64,000 bases of DNA from Stenotrophomonas sp. 24(2023) (GCF_030913365.1 NZ_CP133160.1:2456001-2520000); one strand, 5' to 3'; counted from the first letter of the stretch, positions 26,759 through 39,341 are shown. A program made the numbers and translations. Notes: generated by a model from the sequence alone, not told the origin.

Positions 26759-28462
26759 TCAGTCCTTCAGGCGCCCGAACAGGGCCGCCTTGTCCAGGCT
26801 CTCGGCGTCGCTGGCACGGCGGGCACGGTATTCGAATGTACCGGCCGCCAGGCCGCGTTCGCTGACCACCACGCGGTGCGGTACGCCGATCAGTTCCATG
26901 TCGGCGAACATCGCGCCCGGGCGCAGGCCACGGTCGTCCAGTGCCGCGTCCAGGCCGGCGTCGCGCAGTTCCTGCAGCAGCGCCGTGGCGGCGTCGGCCA
27001 CGGCCGCATCGCCCTTGGGGTTGATCACGCACACCACCACCTGCCACGGCGCCATCGCGTCGGGCCAGATGATGCCGGCGTCATCGTGGTTCTGCTCGAT
27101 GGCGGCGGCAACCACGCGGGAAATGCCGATGCCGTAGCAGCCCATGCTCATCACCGCGGCCTTGCCGTTCTCATCCAGCACGGTGGCGTCCAGCGCCTGC
27201 GCGTACTTGCGGCCGAGCTGGAACACATGGCCCACTTCGATGCCCCGGGCGATTTTCAGTTCGCCGCCATCGACGGCGCGATCGCCTTCGCGCACGTTGC
27301 GCAGGTCGGCCACGTCCGGCTCGGGCAGGTCACGGCCCCAGTTGACACCGGCCAGGTGGAAACCGGCCTCGTTCGCGCCCACGACGAAGTCGGCCATCGC
27401 CGCCACCTCGCGGTCGGCGACCACGCGGATCGCCTTGGCCGGGCCGACCGGGCCGAGGAAGCCCGGTACGCTGCCCAGGTGCTCGGCGATTTCCGCCTCG
27501 CTGGCAAAGCGGTAGGTGGCCAGGCCGGGTACCTTGGCCAGCTTGATTTCGTTGACCTCGTGGTCGCCACGCACCAGCGCCAGCACGAACTGCTGCGCCG
27601 GGTCCTCGCCGGCCATCAGCGCCACCGACTTGACCGTGCGCTGCAGCGCGATGCCCAGCAGGGCGGCCACGTCCTCGCAGGTTTTCTGCGTGGGCGTATC
27701 CACCTTGCGCAGCGATTCGCCAGCGGCCGCACGTGCGGCCGGTTCAGCGGCAATGGCCGCTTCCATGTTGGCCGCATAATCCGAACCGGTGGAAAACACC
27801 AGGGCGTCCTCGCCGGAATCGGCAATGACATGGAACTCCTGCGAAGCATCGCCGCCGATGGCACCCGAATCGGCCTGCACCATGCGGAAATCCAGGCCCA
27901 GGCGGGTGAAGATGCGGCTGTAGGCGGCCTTCATGTTCTCGTATTCACGCACCAGGTCGGCGTCGTGCAGGTGGAACGAATAGGCGTCCTTCATCAGGAA
28001 TTCGCGTGCGCGCATCACGCCGAAACGCGGGCGGATCTCGTCGCGGAACTTGGTCTGGATCTGGTAGAAGTTGACCGGCAGCTGCTTGTAGCTGGACAGC
28101 TCGTTGCGGGCGAAATCGGCCGCGGCTTCCTCGGCGGTGGGGCTGTAGCAGAACACCTGGTCCTTGCGGTCCTTGATCTTCAGCAGCTGCGGGCCGAACT
28201 TTTCCCAGCGGCCGGTCTGCTCCCACAGTTCCTTGGGCTGGATCGTGGGAATCTGGAATTCCACCGCGCCGGCGCGGTCCATTTCCTCGCGCACGATGCG
28301 TTCCACCTTGCGCAGCACGCGCAGGCCCAGCGGCGACCAGGTATACAGGCCGGAAGCGAGCTTGCGGATCATGCCCGCGCGCAGCATCAGCCGGTGGCTG
28401 GTCAGCTCGGCGTCGCTGGGGGTTTCCTTGGTGGTATGCAGGTGGAACTGGGACAGGCGCAT
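26759..28462 (-). CDS. proS: prolyl-tRNA synthetase
   Basis: A 567-residue bacterial-type class II synthetase that charges tRNA-Pro. It starts [20 protein letters not shown] as in gamma-proteobacteria. The class II motif 2 region lies around [21 protein letters not shown] (seen near 139-159), and the YbaK-like editing insertion that clears alanyl-tRNA-Pro occupies about 230-380. The C-terminal anticodon domain follows. A long frame upstream of the ATG at 28462 exists but lacks family similarity. Monocistronic, closed by a strong terminator. Confidence 0.97.
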   Translation of the reverse strand: MRLSQFHLHTTKETPSDAELTSHRLMLRAGMIRKLASGLYTWSPLGLRVLRKVERIVREEMDRAGAVEFQIPTIQPKELWEQTGRWEKFGPQLLKIKDRKDQVFCYSPTAEEAAADFARNELSSYKQLPVNFYQIQTKFRDEIRPRFGVMRAREFLMKDAYSFHLHDADLVREYENMKAAYSRIFTRLGLDFRMVQADSGAIGGDASQEFHVIADSGEDALVFSTGSDYAANMEAAIAAEPAARAAAGESLRKVDTPTQKTCEDVAALLGIALQRTVKSVALMAGEDPAQQFVLALVRGDHEVNEIKLAKVPGLATYRFASEAEIAEHLGSVPGFLGPVGPAKAIRVVADREVAAMADFVVGANEAGFHLAGVNWGRDLPEPDVADLRNVREGDRAVDGGELKIARGIEVGHVFQLGRKYAQALDATVLDENGKAAVMSMGCYGIGISRVVAAAIEQNHDDAGIIWPDAMAPWQVVVCVINPKGDAAVADAATALLQELRDAGLDAALDDRGLRPGAMFADMELIGVPHRVVVSERGLAAGTFEYRARRASDAESLDKAALFGRLKD

Positions 28463-28685
28463 CGTCGGCTTCGGATAACGGCAGAGACCTCTATTCTGCC
28501 AGCCCGGCCGGGGGGAGGGGTATTGGGATGGCGGCAGGCCGGCACCCTGCCTGGCCCGCCGGGGCAGGGCAGGGGCCCAGGGCGCCAAGGCCCTGGCAAC
28601 CGGGCCACCCCGGTGTCGATTGACTGTCCACGGCGCATGCAGCGCCACGCCAGGTCGGAATGCCGGTGGATCTGCCCGGCCCTGC

Positions 28686-29063
28686 TCAGCCTGCCGGCGG
28701 GCAGTAGGCCTTGATGGCCGCGTCGGCCAGACCCCGCTGCGTGGCACGCTGTTCTTCGGTCAAGGGCGCGGCGGCCTTGCCCTCGGCATCACGCACCACC
28801 ACCGGCCCCTTGCCGTCCAGCAGGGCCAGGTTGGCGCGGGCATTGGCACACTGCTCGGGCACCGGTGTTTCGGTGGTTTCGGCCGTGCTGGCACGGCTGG
28901 CCGGGCCACGGGCCTGTTCGCGGGTTTCGAATGCCTTGCCGGCAGGCGGGGTTTCCGAATACTGGGTGACGCCGTTGGCGTCCTTCCATTTGTAGACCGG
29001 TGCCGCCACGACCGGGGCACTGGCCAGCAGCAACAGGCATCCCAGGCAGGACAGGGTACGCAT
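28686..29063 (-). CDS. DUF4124 domain-containing exported protein
   Basis: A small secreted protein of 125 residues. The signal peptide (about 1-20, [11 protein letters not shown]) is followed at once by the DUF4124 motif [18 protein letters not shown] (about 22-39), common in Xanthomonadaceae and of unknown role. The C-terminal part is Ala/Thr/Glu-rich with two Cys. The ATG at 29063 is chosen because the signal peptide begins there. It is divergent from pssA with an 80-bp gap. The 223 bp downstream, up to proS, holds only GC-rich inverted sequences and no gene that I can support. Confidence 0.82.
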   Translation of the reverse strand: MRTLSCLGCLLLLASAPVVAAPVYKWKDANGVTQYSETPPAGKAFETREQARGPASRASTAETTETPVPEQCANARANLALLDGKGPVVVRDAEGKAAAPLTEEQRATQRGLADAAIKAYCPPAG

Positions 29064-29143
29064 GGCAGACTCCACGGAATGGGCGCAGGACGCCGATTGC
29101 AGCATTGCCGCCGACGGCTGGCAAGTCGATTAAACTGGATTCC

Positions 29144-29920
29144 ATGGACCCGATCACACCGCCGCCGCGCTCGCGCACGATTTACCTGCTGCCCAACCTG
29201 TTCACCACGGCCGGGCTGTTCTCCGGCTTCTACGCCATCATTGCCGCTGCCAACGAGCAGTTCGTCAATGCCGCCATCGCGGTATTCGTGGCCGCGGTGA
29301 TGGACGGCCTGGATGGCCGCGTCGCGCGCATGACCGGCACCAGCAGCGAATTCGGCGTGCAGTACGACTCGCTGGCCGATCTGGTCAGCTTCGGCATGGC
29401 CCCGGCGCTGGTGATGTACCACTGGTCGTTGTCGGAACTGAAGTTCGATGGCGAACTGGCCGGCCGCCTCGGCTGGGCGGTGGCGTTCCTGTATGCCGCC
29501 TGCGCCGCACTGCGCCTGGCCCGCTTCAACACCCAGGTGGCGGTGGTGGACAAGCGCTGGTTCGTCGGCCTGGCCAGCCCGGCCGCTGCCGGCCTGATGA
29601 TGTCCTTTGTCTGGGCCTTCGCCGACGGCACGCTGGGCTGGGATGGCAACCAGCTGCGCTACGTGGCCCTGGCGGTGACCATCGTCGCGGCATTGTTGAT
29701 GGTCAGCCGCATCCGCTTCTGGAGCTTCAAGGGGGGCGCGGCCAAGGGCGGCCGTGCCGACCGCGTGCCGTTCCTGGTGCTGGCGCTGGTGCCGATCGGC
29801 ATTGCCATCGCCGTGATCGACCTGCCCCGCGTGCTGTTCGCGGTGGGCATCCTGTACGCGCTGTCCGGCCCGGTGGCCTGGGCGGTGCAGCGCCTGCGCA
29901 AGAAGCCCGAGGCCGCGTGA
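29144..29920 (+). CDS. pssA: CDP-diacylglycerol-serine O-phosphatidyltransferase
   Basis: A 258-residue integral membrane enzyme that makes phosphatidylserine, the precursor of phosphatidylethanolamine. The CDP-alcohol phosphotransferase signature is complete: Asp54, Asp57, Gly58, Ala61, Arg62, Gly71, Asp75 and Asp79. This is the polytopic type II form, as in Bacillus and many Xanthomonadaceae, not the peripheral E. coli type. TAAACT ends seven bases before the ATG and no strong Shine-Dalgarno is present, so the message may be leaderless. Its stop overlaps the GTG of the next gene (GTGA). Confidence 0.93.
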   Translation: MDPITPPPRSRTIYLLPNLFTTAGLFSGFYAIIAAANEQFVNAAIAVFVAAVMDGLDGRVARMTGTSSEFGVQYDSLADLVSFGMAPALVMYHWSLSELKFDGELAGRLGWAVAFLYAACAALRLARFNTQVAVVDKRWFVGLASPAAAGLMMSFVWAFADGTLGWDGNQLRYVALAVTIVAALLMVSRIRFWSFKGGAAKGGRADRVPFLVLALVPIGIAIAVIDLPRVLFAVGILYALSGPVAWAVQRLRKKPEAA

Positions 29921-30408
29921 GCCAGGACCTGCCCGTGTTGTGGTCCCCGGCCCAGCAGGCCTGGCTGCAGGCCATGGGCTATACGGTCTACCACGATGGC
30001 CAGCTGGCGGCCGAACTGGATGCCGCACTGCAGCTGAGCGTGGCGCAGGCCGCACCGTCGGCACCGGAGCCGGCCCCGCCGCCGCATGCGCCGGTGCCCG
30101 GGCCGGCTGCCGCCCGCAGTGCGGAAACGCGTCGTCGTCCGCCGGTGTCCACGCCGGATACCGCGCCGGATGCGGCACCGTCGCCGGTGCGCGCCGCCGC
30201 TGCCGGCAGTGGTACCCGGCAACCGGCCGTGCGCCTGCCGGACCGCCTGCAGATCGCCCTGCTGCGTGCTTCCGGTTGCAACCCCAACGATCCGGCCACG
30301 CAGGCCGTGATGGACAGCTGGCCGCTGGACCAGCTGCGCCGCGATCCGGCCGCCAAGCGTGCGTTGTGGCCGGTCCTGCGTGCCCTGCGCCGGCAGGCCC
30401 GCCAGTGA
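29917..30408 (+). CDS. holD: divergent DNA polymerase III psi subunit candidate (HolD-like)
   Basis: A 163-residue protein with three parts. The N-terminal stretch AWLQAMGYTVYHDG (about 15-28) matches the E. coli psi opening that contacts chi (QLQQLGITQW). A Pro/Ala-rich linker of about 55 residues (45-100) is followed by a helical C-terminal part, with LLRASGCNPND near 115-125 against psi LRALTVSPD and LRRDPAAKRALW near 140-151 against psi LRANPTARAALW. The last match is the strongest. It lies directly upstream of rimI, as holD does in E. coli, and overlaps both neighbours by GTGA. The E. coli sequence is from memory. If right, it bridges holC product and clamp loader. Otherwise it is a hypothetical protein. 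Confidence 0.55.
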   Translation: MSQDLPVLWSPAQQAWLQAMGYTVYHDGQLAAELDAALQLSVAQAAPSAPEPAPPPHAPVPGPAAARSAETRRRPPVSTPDTAPDAAPSPVRAAAAGSGTRQPAVRLPDRLQIALLRASGCNPNDPATQAVMDSWPLDQLRRDPAAKRALWPVLRALRRQARQ

Positions 30409-30902
30409 GTGCGGTTGGCCAGCGCGATGTGGTGACACTGCGCCCCCTGTGCGAGCGCGACCTGAACACGGTGATGGCCATCGAGGTCCGCGGCTATCCC
30501 TTCCCGTGGACGCGCGGCATCTTCGTGGACTGCCTGCGCGCGGGCTATCCCGGCCTGGCCATGGAGCGTGATGGCCTGCTGGTGGGATACGGGGTCATCA
30601 GCCTGGCCGCCGACGAGGCGCATGTGCTGAACGTCTGCATCGACCCGCTGGTGCAGTCGCGGGGCCTGGGCAGGCAGCTGCTGCGTGCACTGGTGGCACT
30701 GGCGCGCGCGCGTGGCGCGCAGCGCGTCTTCCTGGAAGTGCGGCCGTCCAACACACCGGCGGTGGCGCTGTACCACAGCGAGGGCTTCAACGAGATCGGC
30801 CGCCGCCCGCGTTACTACCCGGCCGCCGAAGGGCGTGAGGATGCGCTGGTGATGGCCATCGAACTGGTGGCCGACGACGTGCAGGTGATGCCGCCGCTGT
30901 AA
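30405..30902 (+). CDS. rimI: ribosomal protein S18 alanine N-acetyltransferase
   Basis: A 165-residue GNAT enzyme that acetylates the N-terminal Ala of ribosomal protein S18. The acetyl-CoA loop is QSRGLGRQLL, the early EVRGYPFPWTRG is the RimI substrate-recognition segment, and SNTPAVALYHSEGF carries the C-terminal Asn/Tyr region. GTG at 30405 overlaps the preceding stop. It is third in pssA-holD candidate-rimI. Confidence 0.93.
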   Translation: MSAVGQRDVVTLRPLCERDLNTVMAIEVRGYPFPWTRGIFVDCLRAGYPGLAMERDGLLVGYGVISLAADEAHVLNVCIDPLVQSRGLGRQLLRALVALARARGAQRVFLEVRPSNTPAVALYHSEGFNEIGRRPRYYPAAEGREDALVMAIELVADDVQVMPPL

Positions 30903-30925
30903 CTGCGGCAGCGACACGCTGCCGG

Positions 30926-31747
30926 TCACACCTGCCGCAGCACGACCACGCCGCAGACCATCAGTGTGGCCGCCAGCCAGCGCACGCGTGGGACGCGTTC
31001 GTGCAGCAGGAACACCGAGATCAGCAGCGCGAACAGGATCGACGATTCGCGCAGTGCCGAGACCATCGCCACCGGTACCTGGGTCATCGCCCACAGGGCC
31101 ATCGCATACGAGGCGGTGGTGCCGATGCCACCGACCACGCCCAACGGCCAGTGCGCGCGTGCATAGGCCAGCACCTGGCGGTGGCGACGCAGCAGCGCCC
31201 ACAGCGGCAGTGGCAGGCCGGACAGCAGGAACAGCCACAACGTGTAGCCGAGCGCATGCCCGGACAGGCGCGCGCCCTGCGCATCGACCAGGGTGTAGGT
31301 GGCGATCATCAGGGCGGTCAGCAGCGGCAGGCGCAGCTGGCCGCCGCGCGCGCCCAGCGCCATGCACAGGATGCCGGTACTGACCAGCACGATGCCGGCC
31401 CAGGCCAGCGGCGGCAGCGGCTGGCCCAGCAGGCTGCCGGCCAGCGCCACCAGGATCGGCGCGCAGCCGCGCATCAGCGGGTAGGCCAGGCTCATGTCCA
31501 CCTGCTGGTAGCAGCGCGCCACCAGCGCGTAGTAGGCCACCTGCAGCATGACCGAGGCGGCCAGCCAGGGCAGGCTCTGCGGCGCGGGCAGTGGCAGCCA
31601 GGGCAGCACCGCAGCGGACAGCAGCGCGGCGCTGCCGGTGACCAGCACCGTGCCGAGGAACTTGTCCGGCCCGCGCTTGACGATGGCGTTCCAGCTGGCG
31701 TGCAGCGCCGCGGCAAGCAGGACCAGCAGGAAGAGGGAAAGCGGCAT
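30926..31747 (-). CDS. EamA/DMT-superfamily transporter
   Basis: A 273-residue protein with about ten hydrophobic helices in two repeats, the EamA layout (HASWNAIVKRG near the start is typical of this subgroup). It probably exports or imports a small metabolite; the substrate cannot be told. The ATG at 31747 gives the usual N-terminus beginning in helix 1. It is convergent with rimI. Confidence 0.85.
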   Translation of the reverse strand: MPLSLFLLVLLAAALHASWNAIVKRGPDKFLGTVLVTGSAALLSAAVLPWLPLPAPQSLPWLAASVMLQVAYYALVARCYQQVDMSLAYPLMRGCAPILVALAGSLLGQPLPPLAWAGIVLVSTGILCMALGARGGQLRLPLLTALMIATYTLVDAQGARLSGHALGYTLWLFLLSGLPLPLWALLRRHRQVLAYARAHWPLGVVGGIGTTASYAMALWAMTQVPVAMVSALRESSILFALLISVFLLHERVPRVRWLAATLMVCGVVVLRQV

Positions 31748-31776
31748 CGGCCGATGATGCCATGCGGGACAAAAGG

Positions 31777-31801
31777 AAACGCCGGGCAGTGCCCGGCGTT
31801 T
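31777..31801 (-). terminator. terminator downstream of valS
   Basis: An 11-bp stem AAACGCCGGGC/GCCCGGCGTTT with a 3-nt loop, followed on the minus strand by TTTCCTTTT. It lies between the valS stop and the next minus-strand gene. Confidence 0.75.
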
Positions 31802-31815
31802 CCGGTGCCGCACCG

Positions 31816-31838
31816 GTAGATGCCAACCTGGGTTGGCA
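31816..31838 (+). repeat. SMAG-type REP palindrome with GTAG head
   Basis: GTAGA is followed by TGCCAACC, a 2-nt loop and GGTTGGCA. A short GTAG-headed palindrome in an intergenic position is the form described for S. maltophilia REP elements. It sits just after valS, before that gene's terminator. Confidence 0.65.
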
Positions 31839-31853
31839 CCGGCCCGGCAGGCG

Positions 31854-34682
<2,829 letters not shown>

Positions 34683-34715
34683 GCGGGGGAACCGGAAAGG
34701 AAGAGAGAGGGAAGA

Positions 34716-34907
34716 TCAGCGCGCGCCGAGCGCGCGGCGGATCTTCTGGTCGGTGTGGTACTGGCTGACCGCATAGGCGGCCCAGATGGCCGCAGGCACC
34801 CAGCCGATCAGGGTGACCTGCAGGACCAGGCAGACGATGCCGGCCAGGGGGCGGCCGATGGTGAAAAAGGCCAGCCAGGGAAGGATCAGGGCGATGAGCA
34901 GGCGCAT
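34716..34907 (-). CDS. small YqaE/Pmp3-family membrane protein
   Basis: The protein has 63 residues with two hydrophobic helices (about 4-16 and 20-48). The conserved GRPLAGIVCLVLQ and the WVPAAIWAAYAV segment match the Pmp3/YqaE family, which in other organisms responds to salt or membrane stress. ATG at 34907 is used; a TTG immediately before it is less likely. It is inserted between holC (28 nt away) and valS (33 nt) on the same strand, so it is probably cotranscribed with them. Confidence 0.82.
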   Translation of the reverse strand: MRLLIALILPWLAFFTIGRPLAGIVCLVLQVTLIGWVPAAIWAAYAVSQYHTDQKIRRALGAR

Positions 34908-34935
34908 CAAGGGGCTCCGTGTCGGGCAGGGTGAC

Positions 34936-35361
34936 TTACATGTCGTGCTTGGACAGGTCGTAACCGGCGTTCTTGTACTGGCGCCAGCGCTCGCGCAGCG
35001 GTTCGCGCGCTTCCGGGTCGGCCGGCACCACTTCCAGCACCCGTTCGCACTGGCCCAGCCAGGGATCGTCGCGCAGGTTGATGACCAGCGGCCGGGCCGG
35101 GGTGTCGGTACCGGGGGCGGCGATCAGCACCACGGCTTCCTCCTCGTCCACATCCTCACCGGCGATCTGGTGCGGAATATAGGCTTCCTCGTCGAAGGCC
35201 CACAGCAGCTCGTCCAGTTCTTCGGCCTGGGTCTGGTCACGGGCCAGCACCAGGGTCGGCAGGCCGGCGTCGTTGGCCTTGCGGGCCAGTTCGCAGACCA
35301 GGCGCAGCGGCTCGGTCAGGAAGCGGGGCTTGGCGATCAGGTAGAAGTCGGCGCGGGGCAT
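34936..35361 (-). CDS. holC: DNA polymerase III chi subunit
   Basis: A 141-residue HolC. It opens with ADFYLIAKPRFLTEPLRLVCELARKA, the chi N-terminus, and ends with VVPADPEAREPLRERWRQYKNAGYDL, in which E. coli chi has a similar RxRWxxYKxxG. Chi links the clamp loader (through psi) to single-strand-binding protein. Relative to E. coli it carries an acidic insert (EDVDEEEAV near 79-87). The ATG at 35361 is set by this alignment. It follows pepA on the same strand. Confidence 0.93.
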   Translation of the reverse strand: MPRADFYLIAKPRFLTEPLRLVCELARKANDAGLPTLVLARDQTQAEELDELLWAFDEEAYIPHQIAGEDVDEEEAVVLIAAPGTDTPARPLVINLRDDPWLGQCERVLEVVPADPEAREPLRERWRQYKNAGYDLSKHDM

Positions 35362-35383
35362 GGCGGGTCCAGGGCGGGGCAGG

Positions 35384-35431
35384 GGCCCGGCCATGCCGGG
35401 CGAGGCCCTGGCGGGCAGATGCCCACCAGGG
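35384..35431. repeat. two hairpins in the pepA-holC gap
   Basis: The 82-nt gap holds GCCCGGC/GCCGGGC around CAT (35385-35401) and CCCTGG..GGGCA/TGCCC..CCAGGG with one mismatched pair (35406-35431). There is no T-run. They may be REP-type palindromes that stabilise the upstream message or attenuate holC. Confidence 0.4.
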
Positions 35432-35443
35432 TCGACAACGGCG

Positions 35444-36919
35444 TCAGGCGGCGGCCTGGTCCAGCAGCCACTGGCTCAGCAGGCCGACCGGGCGGCCGGT
35501 GGCCATGCCACGCTTGCCTTCATCGCTGGCCACGCCGGCGATGTCCAGATGGGCCCAGCGCTGGCCTTCGGTGAAGCGCGACAGGAAGCAGCCGGCGGTG
35601 ATGGCACCGGCCCAGCGGCCGCCGATGTTGTAGACATCGGCGAAGGTCGAATCCAGCATCGGCTGGTACTCATCCCACAGCGGCAGGCGCCAGGCGCGGT
35701 CGAACACGTGCTCGCCGGCGGCCAGCAGCTCGTTGGCCAGGTCGTCGTGCTTGGTCATCAGGCCGGCCGTCTGGTGGCCCAGGGCCACCATGCAGGCGCC
35801 GGTCAGGGTCGCCACATCCACCAGGGCCTGCGGCTCGAAGCGCTGCGCGTAGGTCAGCGCGTCGCACAGGATCAGGCGGCCTTCGGCGTCGGTGTTGCCC
35901 ACTTCGATGGTCTTGCCCGACATCGAGGTGATCACGTCGGACGGGCGGTAGGCATTGCCGTCGATGGCGTTCTCGACGGCCGGGACCACCACCACCAGGT
36001 TCAGCGGCAGCTGCGCCTTCACGGCGGCCACGAAGGTGCCGATGACGTTGGCGCCACCGCACATGTCGTACTTCATTTCCTCGATGCCGCCCTGGGTCTT
36101 CAGGTTGACGCCACCGGTATCGAAGGTGATGCCCTTGCCGACCAGCACATAGGGCTTGGCGTCGCCGCCGCCCGTCCACTTCAGCACGACCAGGCGCGGG
36201 CGGTTGGCCGAACCGCGGGCCACGGCCAGCAGCGAGCCCATGCCCAGCGCTTCCATCTGGTGCTCGTCCAGGATGTCCGCCTCGGCGCCGTCGTGTTCGG
36301 CGGCGAACTTCACCGCCACCTCGGCCAGATGGGCCGGGGTGCAGTAGTTCGGCGGCAGGTTGCCCAGTTCACGGGCGAACTCGACGCCGGCGGCGATGGC
36401 CTGGCCCTGGGCCAGGGCAGTGGTGTCCTCGCCGGCCACGGCCAGCTGCACCAGCCCGGCCTCATCGGCTTTCTTCTTGCCCAGCGTGGCGGTGTAGCGG
36501 TAGCTGGCGTGGTCGGCGGCGATGATGGCCTGGCGGATCGCCCAGGCGCCGTCACGGTCCTTCACGGCCAGTTCGGACAGGGTGAACAGCGCGCTGCGGC
36601 TGGCGCCGGACTTCAGGGCGCGCACGGCATCGCCGACGGCCTTGATGTACTGCGGCACGCCGAAGCGGGCGGCATCGCCCAGGCCGACCACCAGCACGCG
36701 CGGGGCGGTCACGCCCGGCAGGTCGTGGACCAGGGTGGTGGCGCCGGTCTTGCCGGACAGGTCGCCGCGCTGGGCCAGGGCGGCCAGGCGGCCACCGCTG
36801 GCGGCGTCGATGGCCTGTGCGGCCGGGGTCAGGGAGTGGTCGGCGTAGGCGCCGACGACCAGGCAATCGACCCCGGCGGAGGTCGGCGCGACGTGGTTCA
36901 GGGTGAATTCGAGGGCCAT
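35444..36919 (-). CDS. pepA: leucyl aminopeptidase (PepA, M17)
   Basis: A 491-residue M17 aminopeptidase with two-metal active site. KGITFDTGG (about 266-274) carries the metal-ligand Lys/Asp, and the family signature [10 protein letters not shown] lies near 347-356 with its catalytic Arg. E. coli PepA is also the XerA accessory factor in plasmid dimer resolution and a DNA-binding regulator; whether that holds here is not visible. It is first in pepA-holC-small protein-valS and divergent from lptF across 104 bp. Confidence 0.97.
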   Translation of the reverse strand: MALEFTLNHVAPTSAGVDCLVVGAYADHSLTPAAQAIDAASGGRLAALAQRGDLSGKTGATTLVHDLPGVTAPRVLVVGLGDAARFGVPQYIKAVGDAVRALKSGASRSALFTLSELAVKDRDGAWAIRQAIIAADHASYRYTATLGKKKADEAGLVQLAVAGEDTTALAQGQAIAAGVEFARELGNLPPNYCTPAHLAEVAVKFAAEHDGAEADILDEHQMEALGMGSLLAVARGSANRPRLVVLKWTGGGDAKPYVLVGKGITFDTGGVNLKTQGGIEEMKYDMCGGANVIGTFVAAVKAQLPLNLVVVVPAVENAIDGNAYRPSDVITSMSGKTIEVGNTDAEGRLILCDALTYAQRFEPQALVDVATLTGACMVALGHQTAGLMTKHDDLANELLAAGEHVFDRAWRLPLWDEYQPMLDSTFADVYNIGGRWAGAITAGCFLSRFTEGQRWAHLDIAGVASDEGKRGMATGRPVGLLSQWLLDQAAA

Positions 36920-36944
36920 TGAGCAGATTCCGTTGGCAAATCCG

Positions 36945-36950
36945 TACAAT
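36945..36950 (+). promoter_or_regulatory. possible -10 element of lptFG
   Basis: TACAAT in CCGTACAATCG lies 73 nt upstream of the lptF ATG; a second, weaker TAGACT lies at 36975-36980. The same GGTACAAT/CGTACAAT form precedes purL. No consensus -35 is seen. Confidence 0.35.
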
Positions 36951-37023
36951 CGCGGACCGTTTACGCCCAACCGGTAGACTGGGCGGCGCCGCGAACGAAC
37001 CCGAGAGTTTAAACCACCGCCCC

Positions 37024-38112
37024 ATGTTGAAGCTCGACCGCTACCTGCTGGGCGATTTCGTCCAGAGTTTCCTGGCCACCCTGATCGTCCTGCTGGTGGT
37101 CAGCGTGGGCGGCGTCCTGGTGGACATCCTGGGGAACATCGCCGATGGCCGCCTGCCCGCCACGCTGCTGTTCTCGCAGCTGGCCCTGCAGTTCGTCGTC
37201 TACATGCCCCTGATCCTGCCGCTGGCCCTGATGCTGGGGCTGCTGCTGGCCGTGGCCCGGCTCTACCGGGACTCGGAAATGGCGGTCATCACCGCCATCG
37301 GCGTCGGCCCCGGGCGCCTGTTGCGCCCGTTGCTGATGCTGGTGGCACCGGTGGTGGTGCTGGTCGGGGCCTGCTCGCTGTGGCTGGGCCCCTGGGCCGA
37401 CCGCACCAGCGACCGGATGATCGACGAGGCCAACCGCAGCGTGCTGCTGGCCGGGCTGGAAGCCGGACGGTTCACTACCCTGCCCAATGGCGGGGTGGCC
37501 TACGTGTCCTCCATCTCGCCCAACGGGGTGGAGCTGGGGCGGGTGTTCCTGCAACGGCAGAAGCCGGGCGATGACCGCCTGCAGGTGGTGTCCGCCGCCG
37601 GTGGCCGCATGTATTTCGAGGGCGCCCACCAGCGCTACCTGGAGCTGGATGACGGCCACCAGGTGGAAGGGCCGGCCGAGGGGGGCCTGGATTACCGCCT
37701 GGCCACCTTCGCCCGCAACGATGTGGCCATGCCCGATGGCGCCCAGACCCGCCAGGACGATGACCCGGAGCTGATGACCACCCTGGCCCTGATCGGCGAC
37801 CCCCGGCCGAAGGCGCAGGCCCAGCTGCACGCGCGCATCGCCCCGCCGCTGATCGCCCTGGCCTTCGCCCTGATGACGGTGCCGCTGGCACGCAGTTCGC
37901 CGCGCCAGCAGCGCTATGGCCGCATGATGCTGGCCTTCCTGGCCTACATGGTGGGCATGAACCTGATGTTCATCGGTACCGGCTGGATCGGCGATGGCAG
38001 GATCCCGGCGGCGCTGGGGCTGTGGTGGCTGAGCCTGCCGCTGCTGGGCCTTGCCATCTGGATGTACGCCCGTGATGGCCGCCTGGGCCGTGCCAAGGGG
38101 AGCCGCGCATGA
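37024..38112 (+). CDS. lptF: LPS export ABC transporter permease LptF
   Basis: A 362-residue permease of the YjgP/YjgQ family with three N-terminal and three C-terminal hydrophobic helices flanking a periplasmic beta-jellyroll (about 130-265). With LptG, and LptB encoded elsewhere, it extracts LPS from the inner membrane and passes it to LptC. It is divergent from pepA, as in many gamma-proteobacteria, and its stop overlaps the lptG ATG (ATGA). Confidence 0.95.
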   Translation: MLKLDRYLLGDFVQSFLATLIVLLVVSVGGVLVDILGNIADGRLPATLLFSQLALQFVVYMPLILPLALMLGLLLAVARLYRDSEMAVITAIGVGPGRLLRPLLMLVAPVVVLVGACSLWLGPWADRTSDRMIDEANRSVLLAGLEAGRFTTLPNGGVAYVSSISPNGVELGRVFLQRQKPGDDRLQVVSAAGGRMYFEGAHQRYLELDDGHQVEGPAEGGLDYRLATFARNDVAMPDGAQTRQDDDPELMTTLALIGDPRPKAQAQLHARIAPPLIALAFALMTVPLARSSPRQQRYGRMMLAFLAYMVGMNLMFIGTGWIGDGRIPAALGLWWLSLPLLGLAIWMYARDGRLGRAKGSRA

Positions 38113-39221
38113 GCCTGGTCCTGCGCCCGATGCGCTTTGATGTCTACCTGGGCCGGGCGGTGTTCGGCACCGTGCTGCTGACCTGGGCCGTGCTGGTGGG
38201 CCTGGATGTGGTGATGGCCTTCTCCGGCGAGTTCAAGGATGTCGGCAAGGGCAGCTACACGCTGGGCCATGCCGCCGCCTGGGTGCTCTACACCGTGCCG
38301 CGCCGGGCCTACACCTTCTTCCCCACCGCTGCGGTGATCGGCGCGCTGATGGGCCTGGGCCAGCTGGCGGCCACCTCCGAGCTGACCGCGCTGCGCGCGC
38401 TGGGCCTGTCGCGCAAGCGCCTGAGCGTCTCGGTGGCGGTGGCGCTGTCGCTGCTGACCGCGCTGATGGTCATCAACGCCGAGACCCTGAGCCCGTGGGC
38501 GCAGGACCGTGCCGACAACATCAAGATCACCGCCAAGTCCGGGTCCAGCATGGCCGTGGCCCGCTATTCGGGCCTGTGGGCGCGCGAAGGCGATACCTTC
38601 CTCAACGCGCAGGGCGGTGAAGAGCAGCTGGCCGAAGGCAAGGGCACCCGCCTGGTGCTGCGCGGCGTGCGCCTGTACCGCATCGCGCCGGAAGGCAACA
38701 TCGTCTCGATCACCCATGCCCAGACCGCCCAGCATGATGGCAGTGGCTGGACCCTGACCGGCGTGCGCGAGGATACCTTCGGCGCGCGCTCGGCCACCCG
38801 CCGCGAAGCGGCCAGCGAGCCGTGGAATTCGAAGCTGGATGCCGCCGCGCTGGCCACCGGCCTGTCCAAGCCGCGCAACCTGACGCTGTCCGAACTGAGC
38901 ACCAGCATCGAGTACCGCAAGCGCAACGGGCTGGATTCGCGCGATTACCAGGACATCTACTGGAGCCGCTGGTTCTACCCGGTGAACGTGCTGGCGCTGT
39001 GCCTGGCGGCGGTCCCGTTCGCCTTCGGTTCGCTGCGCAGCGGCGGCATGGGCAAGCGCCTGTTCCTGGGCATTCTGTTCGCCCTGGGCTTCTGGCTGCT
39101 GCAGCTGTTCTTCGGCCGCATGGCCGGCGCGCTCAAGTTCGACTACCGCATCGCCTACGCGCTGCCGCCGATCGTGATGCTGGTGGTATCGGGGATGCTG
39201 TTCCGGCGCAAATCCGGCTGA
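38109..39221 (+). CDS. lptG: LPS export ABC transporter permease LptG
   Basis: A 370-residue partner of LptF with the same fold: three helices, a periplasmic domain (about 130-270) and three helices. ALRALGLSRKRLSV near 95-108 is the coupling-helix region that touches LptB. It is translationally coupled to lptF. Three REP palindromes follow before the convergent RDD gene. Confidence 0.95.
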   Translation: MSLVLRPMRFDVYLGRAVFGTVLLTWAVLVGLDVVMAFSGEFKDVGKGSYTLGHAAAWVLYTVPRRAYTFFPTAAVIGALMGLGQLAATSELTALRALGLSRKRLSVSVAVALSLLTALMVINAETLSPWAQDRADNIKITAKSGSSMAVARYSGLWAREGDTFLNAQGGEEQLAEGKGTRLVLRGVRLYRIAPEGNIVSITHAQTAQHDGSGWTLTGVREDTFGARSATRREAASEPWNSKLDAAALATGLSKPRNLTLSELSTSIEYRKRNGLDSRDYQDIYWSRWFYPVNVLALCLAAVPFAFGSLRSGGMGKRLFLGILFALGFWLLQLFFGRMAGALKFDYRIAYALPPIVMLVVSGMLFRRKSG

Positions 39222-39247
39222 CGGCAGGGCGGGTCGGTGCACGGCGC

Positions 39248-39270
39248 ATCCACGCATGGCGTGGATCTAC
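39248..39270 (-). repeat. SMAG-type REP palindrome, copy 1
   Basis: Read on the minus strand: GTAG, then ATCCACGC, CAT, GCGTGGAT. First of three copies in the 164 bp between convergent lptG and the RDD gene. Confidence 0.75.
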
Positions 39271-39318
39271 CGGTGCATCGACCGGCCGCCACACGGGCGA
39301 TCGCCCCGCACACCCGTT

Positions 39319-39341
39319 GTAGATCCACGCCATGCGTGGAT
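39319..39341 (+). repeat. SMAG-type REP palindrome, copy 2
   Basis: The same 23-nt element in plus orientation with intact GTAG head. Copies 1 and 2 face each other across 48 bp, so the transcript could also fold into one long hairpin. Confidence 0.75.
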
